Shown here: piece by piece, positions 25,066-35,570 of the stretch
How positions within the stretch are numbered: position 1 is the first letter of the stretch
How the letters are laid out: every line of letters starts with the position of its first letter
Assembly (NCBI RefSeq): GCF_012910805.1
Contig: NZ_WTVK01000002.1
Location: forward strand, 1-64,000
DNA: 64,000 nucleotides
Direction of reading: 5' to 3'
From: Aromatoleum evansii
GTDB lineage: Bacteria; Pseudomonadota; Gammaproteobacteria; Burkholderiales; Rhodocyclaceae
The notes under the pieces: model-generated
The model's database searches: none
Told to the model about the DNA's origin: nothing
Seen by the model: only the letters and a program-made list of their open reading frames with translations
Made by a program: the position numbers and the translations under genes

Positions 25066-26304
25066 TCAGCCGGCCAGCAGGTTGCGCACGCGCAGGCCCT
25101 GCTGCGCGAAATGCGCGCGCAGTTCGTCCTGATGCTCGAAGTCGCGCGTCTCCATCTGCAGGATCACCTCGGTCATGCCCACGGGCACGTGCAGTTCGCC
25201 GCGCCGATGTTCGACGTGGCGCACGTTCATCCCCAGGTCGGCGACCGTCTTGAGCACCGAGAGCAGCTGGCCCGGCGCGTCGGAGATCGTCACCGCGACG
25301 CACATCAGCCGTCCGCTCGACGCGAGGCCGTAGTCGATCGAGCGCCCCACCAGCGTCATGTCGACGTTGCCGCCGGAGATCACGACCACAGCGCGGTCGT
25401 CCGCGCGCAGCGCGATCTTCTTCTGCATCAGCGCGGCGAGCCCGACGACGCCTGCCCCTTCGCCTATCGTGCGCGTGCGTTCGAGCAGCGTCACGATGGC
25501 CTCGGCGATCGCGTTGTCGTCCACGGTCACGATCTCATCGACGTAGCGTGCGATGACCTGGCGCGTGAGCTTGCCGGGGCGCTTCACCTTGATGCCGTCG
25601 GCGATCGTGTGCGCGCCCGGCGGCACCTCCTCCAACGCACCGTCGCGCAGGTAGCTGCGCCACGGCGCGACCGCCTCGGTCTGCACCCCGATCACGCGGA
25701 TCGCCGGGTTCTGCAGCTTGAGCGCCAAGGCGATGCCCGAGATCAGGCCGCCGCCGCCCAGCGGCACGATCGCGACTGTCGTGTCCGGCGCGTCCTCCAG
25801 CATCTCCAGGCCGCAGCTCGCCTGCCCGGCGATCACGTCCCAGTCGTCGTAGGGATGGAGGAAGGCGAGGCCTTCGGCCTTGGCGAGTTTCGTCGCCTCG
25901 TCCGTCGCCGCTTCCAGCGTCTCGCCGACCAGGCGCACGTCGGCGCCGAGCTTGCGGCAGGACAGGATCTTCGTCAGCGGCGCGTTCACCGGCATGAACA
26001 CGACGGCGCGCAGCCCGCTCTGCGCCGCCGCGCGTGCCACCCCCTGCGCGTGGTTGCCGGCAGAGGCGGCGACGACGCCGATAGGCGGATTCTTGCCGGC
26101 CAGCAGGCGGCCGATCTTGTGCGTGGCGCCGCGTAGCTTGAACGAGCCGGTGCGCTGCAGGTTCTCGAGCTTGAGGCGCAGCGGCACGCCCAGCTCCTCG
26201 GAGAGCGGGTCGTTCTGCCACTGCACGGTGCGCAGGATGGCGTCGCGGATGCGCTCGCGCGCGGCGAGCAGGGCCGGCAGGTCGAGCGGCAGGGCAGCGG
26301 GCAT
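25066..26304 (-). CDS. ilvA: Threonine ammonia-lyase with one ACT domain
   Basis: A 412-residue fold-type II PLP enzyme. The PLP lysine lies in NLQRTGSFKLRGA (about residue 57), the phosphate loop is PLGGGGLISG, and NHAQGVA and ISGGNVD are further family motifs. The last 75 residues form a single ACT domain (AVTISDAPGQLLSVLKTVAD). One ACT domain and about 400 residues fit the short form of threonine dehydratase, rather than the two-ACT E. coli IlvA of about 515 residues. The enzyme deaminates threonine to 2-oxobutanoate, the first step of isoleucine synthesis. The ATG at 26304 is preceded by GAGGA at six bases. Confidence 0.9.
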   Translation of the reverse strand: MPAALPLDLPALLAARERIRDAILRTVQWQNDPLSEELGVPLRLKLENLQRTGSFKLRGATHKIGRLLAGKNPPIGVVAASAGNHAQGVARAAAQSGLRAVVFMPVNAPLTKILSCRKLGADVRLVGETLEAATDEATKLAKAEGLAFLHPYDDWDVIAGQASCGLEMLEDAPDTTVAIVPLGGGGLISGIALALKLQNPAIRVIGVQTEAVAPWRSYLRDGALEEVPPGAHTIADGIKVKRPGKLTRQVIARYVDEIVTVDDNAIAEAIVTLLERTRTIGEGAGVVGLAALMQKKIALRADDRAVVVISGGNVDMTLVGRSIDYGLASSGRLMCVAVTISDAPGQLLSVLKTVADLGMNVRHVEHRRGELHVPVGMTEVILQMETRDFEHQDELRAHFAQQGLRVRNLLAG

Positions 26305-26498
26305 GCGGAATCCTCGGGACAAGGGTTGTGCGGGGGCACGACGGGCTCCCATGCGCCACTTTAGCCGCAAAAAGCCCGCATTCGGGACCCGGCTGCGGAC
26401 GAAGCGTCGCACAGCCGCGGTCGCGCGGCGCCGCCGATATGCGGTATAAATGGCATCTGCCCGACCAACCACGCGCAGTCGCGCCGCGCATCCCGCCA

Positions 26499-27707
26499 AT
26501 GATCAAACTCATTCGCATCGACCAGCTCGCGCGGGGCATGTTCATCCACGACCTGAACTGCGACTGGATCGACCACGACTTCGTGCTCAGCCGCTTCCTC
26601 GTCAAGGACGCGGCGACGCTGGCGCGCGTGCGTGCGACCGGCGTGCGCGAGATCTACATCGACACGGCGCGCGGCGGCGACGTGGCCGATGCGCCGAGTG
26701 CGGAGGAAGCCGCGCGCGAAGTCGACGCGACGCTGGACCGCATCGCGACGACGCGGCCGGCGGAGGAGCTGGCGATCTCGCCCGAGGCCGAGCGTTACCG
26801 CGCGCGGCGGCTGCATGGGGAAGCGCGGCGCATCGTGCGCGACATGATGGGCGACATCCGGCTGGGCAAGCAGATCGAGGTGGAGCAGATCGAACCGCTG
26901 GTCGAGAACATCGTCGCGTCGGTGTTCCGCAAGTCGGACGCGCTGCTGCCGCTGCTGCACCTGAAGGACCACGACGACTACACCTTCATGCATTCGGTGT
27001 CGGTATGCGCGCTGATGACGTGCTTCGCGCGCACGCTGGAGCTGCCGCGCGAGGTGATCCGCGAGATCTCGATCGGCGCGCTGCTGCACGACGTCGGCAA
27101 GGCCAAGGTGCCCGAGAACATTCTCAACAAGCCGGGCAAGCTCACCGACGCCGAGTTTGACGCGATGAAGTCGCACGTCGTACAGAGCAAGATCATTTTG
27201 CAGGACACGCCCGGCATCAGCGAGATCGCGCTGGAGGTCGCCGCGCAGCACCACGAACGCTTCGACGGCAGCGGCTACCCCAACCGCCTCGCGGGCGACG
27301 GCATCAGCCTGTACGGGCAGATGGCCGCGATCGTCGACGTCTATGACGCGATCACCTCGAACCGCGTGTACCACAAGGGCATGCCGCCGACGCTGGCGTT
27401 GCGGAAGCTCCTCGAATGGAGCAAGTTCCACTTCGCACCGAAGCTCGTGCATGCCTTCATCCGCTCGATCGGCATCTACCCGACCGGCTCGCTCGTGAGC
27501 CTGCAGAGCGGGGCGCTCGCCGTGGTGCAGGAGCAGAACCCGGACAATCTGCTCAAGCCGCGGGTGCTGGTGATCTTCGACCTCAAGCAGCGCTGCTACA
27601 CGACGCCGCGCGAGCTGAACCTCGCGGACTCGTGCGATGCGGTGGTCGAGCACGAGGATTTCGCGCAGTGGCAGATCGACCCGGCGCGCTGGGTCGCGGT
27701 GGCGTAG
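26499..27707 (+). CDS. HD-GYP domain c-di-GMP phosphodiesterase with DUF3391
   Basis: A 402-residue cytoplasmic protein. Residues 1-130 match DUF3391 (IRIDQLARGMFIHDLNCDWI), and residues 150-330 are an HD-GYP domain. The metal-binding HD lies in LLHDVGKAKVPENIL and the GYP signature in HHERFDGSGYPNRL, both intact, so hydrolysis of c-di-GMP is expected. A C-terminal extension of about 80 residues follows. HD-GYP proteins lower c-di-GMP and so favour motility over sessile growth. It stands alone, divergent from ilvA, and ends in front of repeat B2. Confidence 0.9.
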   Translation: MIKLIRIDQLARGMFIHDLNCDWIDHDFVLSRFLVKDAATLARVRATGVREIYIDTARGGDVADAPSAEEAAREVDATLDRIATTRPAEELAISPEAERYRARRLHGEARRIVRDMMGDIRLGKQIEVEQIEPLVENIVASVFRKSDALLPLLHLKDHDDYTFMHSVSVCALMTCFARTLELPREVIREISIGALLHDVGKAKVPENILNKPGKLTDAEFDAMKSHVVQSKIILQDTPGISEIALEVAAQHHERFDGSGYPNRLAGDGISLYGQMAAIVDVYDAITSNRVYHKGMPPTLALRKLLEWSKFHFAPKLVHAFIRSIGIYPTGSLVSLQSGALAVVQEQNPDNLLKPRVLVIFDLKQRCYTTPRELNLADSCDAVVEHEDFAQWQIDPARWVAVA

Positions 27708-27737
27708 GACGCGATCAAATCCTGTCGGCAACGAACC

Positions 27738-27835
27738 GTAGGGCGGGAGGAGCCGAAGGCGTATCCCGCCACGCGGCGCTCGATCATGCCCCGACGCCCG
27801 GACCGGCGGGATGCGCTGCGCTCCTCCCGCCCTAC
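27738..27835. repeat. Palindromic intergenic repeat, family B, copy 2 (full)
   Basis: A 98-base inverted repeat with the same arms as the copy at 10046. It lies between the convergent genes for the HD-GYP protein and the ABC-F ATPase, where its hairpin could act for both transcripts. Confidence 0.85.
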
Positions 27836-27852
27836 GCCGGATACGCGGCAGT

Positions 27853-29784
<1,932 letters not shown>

Positions 29785-29849
29785 GTCAGCGCATCTTCGG
29801 GCAAAGGCGTTATTCTACGCATCCCCGAACCCGACCGACGCCGGACATC

Positions 29850-30491
29850 GTGCCCCCTCGCCTAACACCTCACCTGCCAGCGTTCCTGCCCCTGCTGCTC
29901 GCCCTCGCCTGCGGCGGCGCCCTTGCCGCCGACGCCGCCCCTGAGGCCAACCCCGAGCTGGAGCGCGCCGCCAAGCTGCGCGACGAGGCCAAGGCGCTGC
30001 GCCGGCAGGCCGACGACGCGCTCGCCGCGGAACTGCCGCAGTGCTACGAGCGTTTCCTCTTCAATCGCTGCATCGCCAACGCGAAGGACGCGCACCTGGA
30101 GACCGTCGGCAAGGCGCGCGCGCTGGAGGCTGAGGCGAGCCGCACCGAACTCGCGCAGAAGCGGCGCGCCGCCGCGGAAAGCGGGCGCACGCAGACCGAC
30201 GCGCCGACAGAACCGGCCGCGCCCGCCGCGGAAGGCGTGTTCGAGATCCAGCCCGACCCGATGGCGGACAGCACGCGCCGCCAGCGCGAGGCCGATGCGG
30301 TCCGCGCGAAGGAAGCGCAGCAGGCCGAACGCAAGCAGAAGGACGCGGAAAAGGCCAAGGCGCGCGCGCAGGCCGAAGCCGAAGCGGCCGGCCGCGCCGA
30401 AGCGGCGGCGCGCGACCGCGCGCGCTACGAGGAACGCATCCGCCAGCGCGAGGCGGAGAAGGCGAAGGACGCAGCCAAGCCGGCCAATTGA
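29850..30491 (+). CDS. Exported Ala/Glu-rich coiled-coil protein
   Basis: A 213-residue protein from the GTG at 29850. The N-terminus is a signal peptide (HLPAFLPLLLALACGGALAA) and nearly all the rest is charged helix rich in Ala, Glu, Arg and Lys, predicted coiled coil. A short conserved-looking segment, LPQCYERFLFNRCIANAK, carries two cysteines about nine residues apart that could form a disulfide in the periplasm. The middle (about 110-135) is Pro-rich. I do not recognise a domain and no function can be given. It is divergent from the ABC-F gene and ends just ahead of repeat B3. Confidence 0.7.
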   Translation: MPPRLTPHLPAFLPLLLALACGGALAADAAPEANPELERAAKLRDEAKALRRQADDALAAELPQCYERFLFNRCIANAKDAHLETVGKARALEAEASRTELAQKRRAAAESGRTQTDAPTEPAAPAAEGVFEIQPDPMADSTRRQREADAVRAKEAQQAERKQKDAEKAKARAQAEAEAAGRAEAAARDRARYEERIRQREAEKAKDAAKPAN

Positions 30492-30549
30492 GGACTGGAG
30501 GGCCCGCGCAGGTCTCAGGGCGGAGAAACGAAACCTGCGGCGCCGGCGC

Positions 30550-30580
30550 GGCGGGATTCGCTGCGCTGCTCCCGCCCTAC
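30550..30580. repeat. Palindromic repeat, family B, copy 3 (half unit)
   Basis: GGCGGGATTCGCTGCGCTGC...CCCGCCCTAC is one arm pair of family B. It overlaps the end of the minus-strand gene at 30577, whose TAG stop codon is part of the repeat's GTAGGGCGGG arm. A degenerate trace of a second unit may lie at 30510-30540. Confidence 0.75.
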
Positions 30581-31179
30581 GACGGGCGCCGCGCCCACGC
30601 GAGTGCGTCTTCCAGCCGATCGTTGCCCCAGAACAGCTCCTCACCGACGCGGAAGCTCGGCGCGCCGAACATCCCCAGTTCGGCCGCACGCTCGGTCTGG
30701 CGGCGCAGCGCACGCTTGTTGTCCTCCGTGACCGCGGCGGCGAGCAGTTCGTCGACCGGCAGACCGAGTTCCGCAAGGATCGCCCCGATCACCTCCGGCT
30801 CGCCGATCTCGCGGTCCTCGGCGAAGTTCGCGAGCATCACCTTGCGCGAGAACTCCGCGACCCAGCCCTGCTCCACGCCCAGCAGCGCGAGCCGTGCCGC
30901 GAGCAGGCCGCTGCGCGGAAAGCGGCTGGGCATGCGGAAAGGCAGTCCGTACTTGTCCGCGAGCCGTGCGAGGTCGCGCCACATGTAGCGCCCCTTGGGC
31001 GGGTAGATGTTGAACGGCGAATCGTTCCAGCCCATCGCGAGGAACACCGGGCCGAGCAGGAAGGGTTTCCACTCCACGGCGACGCCGGCGTCGCGCGCCA
31101 GGGCCTCGATGCGCATCACCGACAGGTAGGAATACGAGCTCGCGAACTCGTACCAGAACTCGATCTTCGGCTCCGACAT
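30577..31179 (-). CDS. 2-hydroxychromene-2-carboxylate isomerase-like DsbA-fold protein
   Basis: A 200-residue protein of the DsbA-like thioredoxin fold, HCCA isomerase/kappa-class GST group. The start IEFWYEFASSYSYLS has a Ser where DsbA has its CxxC, as in HCCA isomerases, which use glutathione. Other hallmarks are WKPFLLGPVF, PPKGRYMWRDLARLA and the closing GMFGAPSFRVGEELFWGNDR. In naphthalene degraders the enzyme isomerises hydroxychromene carboxylate; most homologues are of unknown substrate. It lies near the glutathione-synthesis genes gshA and gshB, though not in their operon. The TAG stop falls inside repeat B3. Confidence 0.85.
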   Translation of the reverse strand: MSEPKIEFWYEFASSYSYLSVMRIEALARDAGVAVEWKPFLLGPVFLAMGWNDSPFNIYPPKGRYMWRDLARLADKYGLPFRMPSRFPRSGLLAARLALLGVEQGWVAEFSRKVMLANFAEDREIGEPEVIGAILAELGLPVDELLAAAVTEDNKRALRRQTERAAELGMFGAPSFRVGEELFWGNDRLEDALAWARRPS

Positions 31180-31271
31180 GCGGCGGCCTCCCGTGGAAAG
31201 GCGGATGAACGATCACTGTAGCCGATCCGGCGGCACGATGCGCGCGCCGGCGCATCCGCGCACGAGTGCGC

Positions 31272-32171
31272 TCAGGCGTCCCGCGGCGGACGGTTGGCGA
31301 TCCAGATGCCGACCCCGACGAGCGCCAGCGCGAGCCAGATCGCCGGCGTCATCGGCTCGCCGAGCACCACCACGCCCGCGAGCACGCCCATCACCGGGGT
31401 GAGGAAGGAGAACGAGGACAGGCGCGTCGCCGGGTACTGCGAGATCAGCCAGAACCACGCGAGGTAGCTCGCCGCGGCGACGATCACGGTCTGGAACGCG
31501 AAGGCCGTCCACACGCGCGCATCGGCCGCGAACACGCCGGGCTCGCCGAAGGCGAGCGAGAGCAATGTCAGCGACAGGGCCGACACGCCGAGCTGGTACA
31601 GCAGCGTCTTTTCCGCCGAGGCGCGCGCGAGCGGACTCAGCTTGATGGTGAGCGTCGTCGCCGCCCAAGCCACGGCCGCGCCGAGCATCATCAGGTCGCC
31701 GATCCACGCCTTCCCCGAAGGCTCCAGCAGGCCCTCGCCGAACAGCACCAGCACCCCGGCGAAGGCCAGGCCCATGCCGCCCCACTGCGCGCGACGCATG
31801 TGCTCGTGCGGCAGCAGCCACACCGCCCCGAGGGCGACCATGAAGGGGGCGGTGTACAGGAAGATCACGCCGCGCGAGGCGGTGGTGTACTGCAGCGCCG
31901 CGAAGATCAGCGCGAACTCGGCGGCGAACAGCAGGCCGGCGATCACGCCCGGCGCCAGCGTGCCGTCCGGCTCGCCGAGCTTCACCCCGCGCAGGCGCGC
32001 CCACAGCAGGATCAGCAGCGTCGCGCCGACCGAGCGCCAGCCCGCCTGCCACAGCGGCGAGATGCCGGCGTTGGTGATCTTGATCGCCGCCTGCTGCATT
32101 CCCCAGATGGTGCACAAGAGCATCATCATGGAGATCGCCAGGCGATCGAGGTGCGCGCGCAGCGGCGGCAT
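31272..32171 (-). CDS. DMT-superfamily (EamA) transporter
   Basis: A 299-residue membrane protein with ten hydrophobic segments arranged as two EamA repeats. MMMLLCTIWGMQQAAIK opens the first and MMLGAAVAWAATTLTIKLSP the second, and VLGEPMTPAIWLALALVGVG is the typical last hairpin. Members export metabolites such as amino acids. The start ATG overlaps the apbE stop by one base (TGATG), so the gene is translated with apbE. The substrate is unknown; given the operon partners, glutathione-related export is only a guess. Confidence 0.83.
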   Translation of the reverse strand: MPPLRAHLDRLAISMMMLLCTIWGMQQAAIKITNAGISPLWQAGWRSVGATLLILLWARLRGVKLGEPDGTLAPGVIAGLLFAAEFALIFAALQYTTASRGVIFLYTAPFMVALGAVWLLPHEHMRRAQWGGMGLAFAGVLVLFGEGLLEPSGKAWIGDLMMLGAAVAWAATTLTIKLSPLARASAEKTLLYQLGVSALSLTLLSLAFGEPGVFAADARVWTAFAFQTVIVAAASYLAWFWLISQYPATRLSSFSFLTPVMGVLAGVVVLGEPMTPAIWLALALVGVGIWIANRPPRDA

Positions 32172-33226
32172 CAGTCGACGACGGTGACAGGCGCGCTGCC
32201 GGACGGGAACTGCAGGCGCGCGCGCAGCTCGCGCGTGACCTCGATGTGCCCGTTGGCCGCCACGCGCAGCGCATGGTCGATGCCGTAGCGGCGCGTATAT
32301 GGACGCCAGTTGTCGCCGGCGATGAAGGGCGGCTTGCTCGCGGCGTCCGAGAGCGTACCCGCCGCCTCGCGCGGGGTCACGAGCACGGTCAGGGACTGCG
32401 TGGCCTCCGCCGGCCCGCCGCTGCGCGGGTCGAGCAGATGCGAGTAGCGCTTGCCGTCGAGCTCGAAGTAGCGCTGGTAATCGCCCGAGGTGCCGATCGC
32501 CTCGCCGTCGTACAGCGGCAGGGTCGCGAGCGGCTGCGGTTCGCGCGGGTGCTGCAGGCCGATGCGCCACGGGCTGTCGCCCTTCTTGCCCAGCGCCAGG
32601 ATGTTGCCGCCGATGTTGATGAGTGCGTTCTCGATGCCCTTCGCGCGCAGGATCGCCGCCGCACGGTCGAGCGCGTAGCCCTTGGCGTAGCCGCCGAGGT
32701 CGAGCTTCACGGCCGGATTGCGGCTTTCGACCTTGTTGCCGCTGATGACGAGGTCGGACATGCGCGGAGCGGCTTCCAGCACCGCCTGCAGCGCAGCAGC
32801 GTCTGGGCGGCGCGGCACGAACTCGTCGGCCTGGAAACCCCACATCTCGATCAGCGCACCCATTGCCGGGTTGAACAGGTTGTCGCCCAGGTCCGCCAGC
32901 CGGCCCGCGTCCGTGAGCATGGTCGCCAGCTCGGTCGACACGGTCGCGACCTCGCCGCGCGCGATCGCGTCGTTCAGCGCGGTCAGCTCGGACGGCTGCC
33001 ACGCGTGGTAGGCACGATGCAGGCGGTCGAACTCGCGCAATACCTCCGCCATCGCCGCCTCGGCCGTCTCGCGCGTCTCGCCATACACGGTGACATCGAC
33101 GCGCGTGCCGAACACGTAGGCCTCCTGCTTGTGCAGCTCGGAGTTGGAGCACGCCGCGAGCAACGCCGCACACAGCAGGGGTAGCAGGAGCGCGGCAGCC
33201 CGCCGCAGCGCCTCGCGCAGGTTCAT
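32171..33226 (-). CDS. apbE: FAD:protein FMN transferase ApbE (lipoprotein)
   Basis: A 351-residue lipoprotein: signal peptide and lipobox LLAAC at its N-terminus, then the ApbE fold. VFGTRVDVTVYG, PAVKLDLGGYAKGYALDRAA, INIGGNILALG and SHLLDPRSGGPA are the FAD- and Mg-binding motifs. ApbE attaches FMN covalently to threonines of Nqr and Rnf subunits and similar electron carriers, from the outer face of the inner membrane. The ATG at 33226 overlaps the gshB stop (ATGA), and its own stop overlaps the DMT gene, giving a tight gshB-apbE-DMT operon. None of its usual target genes is in the window. Confidence 0.92.
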   Translation of the reverse strand: MNLREALRRAAALLLPLLCAALLAACSNSELHKQEAYVFGTRVDVTVYGETRETAEAAMAEVLREFDRLHRAYHAWQPSELTALNDAIARGEVATVSTELATMLTDAGRLADLGDNLFNPAMGALIEMWGFQADEFVPRRPDAAALQAVLEAAPRMSDLVISGNKVESRNPAVKLDLGGYAKGYALDRAAAILRAKGIENALINIGGNILALGKKGDSPWRIGLQHPREPQPLATLPLYDGEAIGTSGDYQRYFELDGKRYSHLLDPRSGGPAEATQSLTVLVTPREAAGTLSDAASKPPFIAGDNWRPYTRRYGIDHALRVAANGHIEVTRELRARLQFPSGSAPVTVVD

Positions 33227-34179
33227 CGCGTGCAGGCCTTCTCGAGCTGGTCGACGAACAGCGCGGCCACATCGTAGCCGGTCTGCTCCGCGATCTCGAC
33301 GAAGCAGGTGGGGCTCGTGACGTTGATCTCGGTCAGCCGCCCGCCGATCACGTCCAGACCCACGATCAGCAGGCCGCGCGCATGGAGGATGGGCGCGAGG
33401 AAGGCGGCGATCTCGTGCTCGCGCTCGGTCAGCGGCATCGCGACGCCGCGCCCGCCGACCGCGAGGTTGCCACGCGTCTCGCCCGCCTTGGGGATGCGCG
33501 CGAGCGAATACGGCACGACCTCGCCGCCGATGATCAGCACGCGCTTGTCGCCCTCGGCGATCTCGGGCAGGAAGCGCTGCGCCATCATCGTGCGCGTGCC
33601 TTCGTGCGTGAGCGTCTCGATGATCACGTTGCGGTTCGGGTCGTCCGCGCGCACGCGGAAGATCTGCGTACCGCCCATGCCGTCGAGCGGCTTCAGGATC
33701 ACGTCGCCGAACTGGTCGATGAAGGCGTTGACGTCGACCGCGTCGCGCGCGACCAGCGTCGTCGGGATCAGGTCCGGAAACTCGCAGATCGCGAGCTTCT
33801 CGGAATGATCGCGGATCGCGCGCGGGTCGTTGAAGATGCGCGCACCGGCGGCGACCGCGCGTTCGAGCATCCAGGTCGCGGTCACGTACTCGAAGTCGAA
33901 GGGCGGGTCCTGGCGCATCAGCACGGCGTCGAAGGCGGTCAGCGGCAGCAGGGCTTCGGTGCCCGGCCGGTACCAGTCGTGGTCGTCCGCCAGGGGCTCG
34001 AGCGCCAGCGCGCGCGCCGACACCACGCCCTCGCACCAGCTCAGCGCCGGGCGCTGGATCGCGAACACCTCATGCCCGCGCGCATGTGCCGCGCGCATCA
34101 TCGCGATGCTGGAATCCTTGTAGGCCTTCAGCTTGTCGAGGGGATCGACGATGAAGGCGATCTTCAGGCTCTTTCCCAT
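33223..34179 (-). CDS. gshB: Glutathione synthetase
   Basis: A 318-residue ATP-grasp enzyme of normal GshB length. SLKIAFIVDPLDKLKAYKDS at the start, MRQDPPFDFEYVTAT, DVILKPLDGMGGTQIFRV (the ATP-binding lysine region) and IGGRLTEINVTSPTC near the end are all diagnostic. It joins gamma-glutamylcysteine and glycine. It lies 9 bases downstream of gshA and overlaps apbE by 4 bases, so the whole glutathione pathway is one operon. Confidence 0.96.
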   Translation of the reverse strand: MGKSLKIAFIVDPLDKLKAYKDSSIAMMRAAHARGHEVFAIQRPALSWCEGVVSARALALEPLADDHDWYRPGTEALLPLTAFDAVLMRQDPPFDFEYVTATWMLERAVAAGARIFNDPRAIRDHSEKLAICEFPDLIPTTLVARDAVDVNAFIDQFGDVILKPLDGMGGTQIFRVRADDPNRNVIIETLTHEGTRTMMAQRFLPEIAEGDKRVLIIGGEVVPYSLARIPKAGETRGNLAVGGRGVAMPLTEREHEIAAFLAPILHARGLLIVGLDVIGGRLTEINVTSPTCFVEIAEQTGYDVAALFVDQLEKACTR

Positions 34180-34188
34180 GACCGCCCT

Positions 34189-35481
34189 TTACGCCACGTC
34201 CGCTTCGGCCGGCTCGGTCTCTTCGATCTCGACCGAGGCTGCGAGCAGCGCGAGGCGCGCGACCACGCCGTAGGCGTAGAAGCGGTTCGGCGCGGCGTCC
34301 GGCGCCTGGCGGCAGTCGGGCAGCGAGCAGCAGGTCTGGAAGGCCAGCGGTTTGAAGTGCATGCCCGGCGCGTTGAGGTTCTCGTCGCGGCCGCGCTCGG
34401 TATGCACGCGGTAGAAGCCGCCGACGACGAAGCGGTCCATCATGTACACGACCGGCTCGGCGACCGCGTCATCGACCGTCTCGAAGGTATGCACGCCTTC
34501 CTGAATGATGACCTCCTGCACCTGCAGGCCTTCCTTCACGACGCTCATCTTGTTGCGCTGGCGCCGGTTGAGGCCGACGACCTCGGAGGCGTCGCGCACC
34601 GTCATCACGCCCATGCCGTAGGTGCCGGCGTCGGCCTTGACGACGACGAAGGGCGTCTCGTCGACGCCGTATTCCTTGTACTTGCCGCGGATGCGCGTGA
34701 GCAGGCTGTCGACCTCGGCGGCGAGGCATTCCTCGCCGGTGCGCTCCTGGAAGTTGATCTGGCCGCACACGCCGAACTCGGGGTTGATGCGCCACGGGTC
34801 GATGCCGATCACCTCGGCGAACTCGCGTGCGACGCGATCGTAGGCGGCGGCATGGATCGACTTGCGCCGCGCGTGCCAGCCCGCGTGCAGCGGCGGGATC
34901 AGCCACTGCTCGTCGAGCCCCTTGAGGATCGCCGGCACGCCGCCCGACAGGTCGTTGTTGAGCAGGATCGCGCAGGGGTTGAAGCCGGCGAGCCCGACGC
35001 GGTTGCCGGTGCGCAGCAGCGGCTCCAGCGTCAGCGTGCCGCCGTTGGCGAGGTCCAACGTCGTCGGCGCGGTGATCTCGGGCAGCAGCGAGCCCACACG
35101 CACCTCGAGGCCGGTGAGTTGCAGCACCGACACGAGCTTGGCGACGTTCTGCAGGTAGAACTGGTTGCGCGTGTGGTTCTCGGGGATCAGCAGCAGCTGG
35201 CGCGCGTCCGGGCAGATGCGCTCGATCGCGTCCTGCGCGGCCTGCACGCAAAGCGGCATGAACACGTCGTTGATGTTGTTCCAGCCGCCGGGGAACAGGT
35301 TGAGGTCGACCGGCGCGAGCTTGAAGCCCGAATTGCGCAGGTCGGTCGAGGCGTAGAAGGGCGGCATATGGTCCTGCCACTGCACGCGCATCCAGCGCTC
35401 GATCTCCGTGGCATGGCCGAGGAAGTGCTTCTCCAGCTCCAGCAGCGGGCCGGTGAGGGCCGTCGTAAGGTGAGGAACCAT
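34189..35481 (-). CDS. gshA: Glutamate-cysteine ligase, proteobacterial GshA type
   Basis: A 430-residue enzyme beginning MVPHLTTALTGPLLELEKHF, the normal start of the betaproteobacterial GshA family; the frame is open upstream, but the ATG at 35481 is the first with this N-terminus. YASTDLRNSGFKLAPVDLNL, RNQFYLQNVAKL, FVVVKADAGTYGMGVM and EPVVYMMDRF are characteristic. It makes gamma-glutamylcysteine, the limiting step of glutathione synthesis. A 10-base hairpin lies just upstream in its leader. Confidence 0.92.
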   Translation of the reverse strand: MVPHLTTALTGPLLELEKHFLGHATEIERWMRVQWQDHMPPFYASTDLRNSGFKLAPVDLNLFPGGWNNINDVFMPLCVQAAQDAIERICPDARQLLLIPENHTRNQFYLQNVAKLVSVLQLTGLEVRVGSLLPEITAPTTLDLANGGTLTLEPLLRTGNRVGLAGFNPCAILLNNDLSGGVPAILKGLDEQWLIPPLHAGWHARRKSIHAAAYDRVAREFAEVIGIDPWRINPEFGVCGQINFQERTGEECLAAEVDSLLTRIRGKYKEYGVDETPFVVVKADAGTYGMGVMTVRDASEVVGLNRRQRNKMSVVKEGLQVQEVIIQEGVHTFETVDDAVAEPVVYMMDRFVVGGFYRVHTERGRDENLNAPGMHFKPLAFQTCCSLPDCRQAPDAAPNRFYAYGVVARLALLAASVEIEETEPAEADVA

Positions 35482-35502
35482 GGAATTTTTCCCGTAATGG
35501 AT

Positions 35503-35527
35503 GCCGCCGGCGAGGTGCGCCGGCGGC
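35503..35527. other. Perfect hairpin in the gshA leader
   Basis: GCCGCCGGCG pairs with CGCCGGCGGC around a five-base loop, 22 bases upstream of the gshA ATG on the minus strand. There is no T-run, so it is not a simple terminator. It might affect gshA translation or messenger stability. Confidence 0.4.
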
Positions 35528-35570
35528 GATGGTTTTGCACGAATACTACAACACCCAGCCCTGCAGGGAT

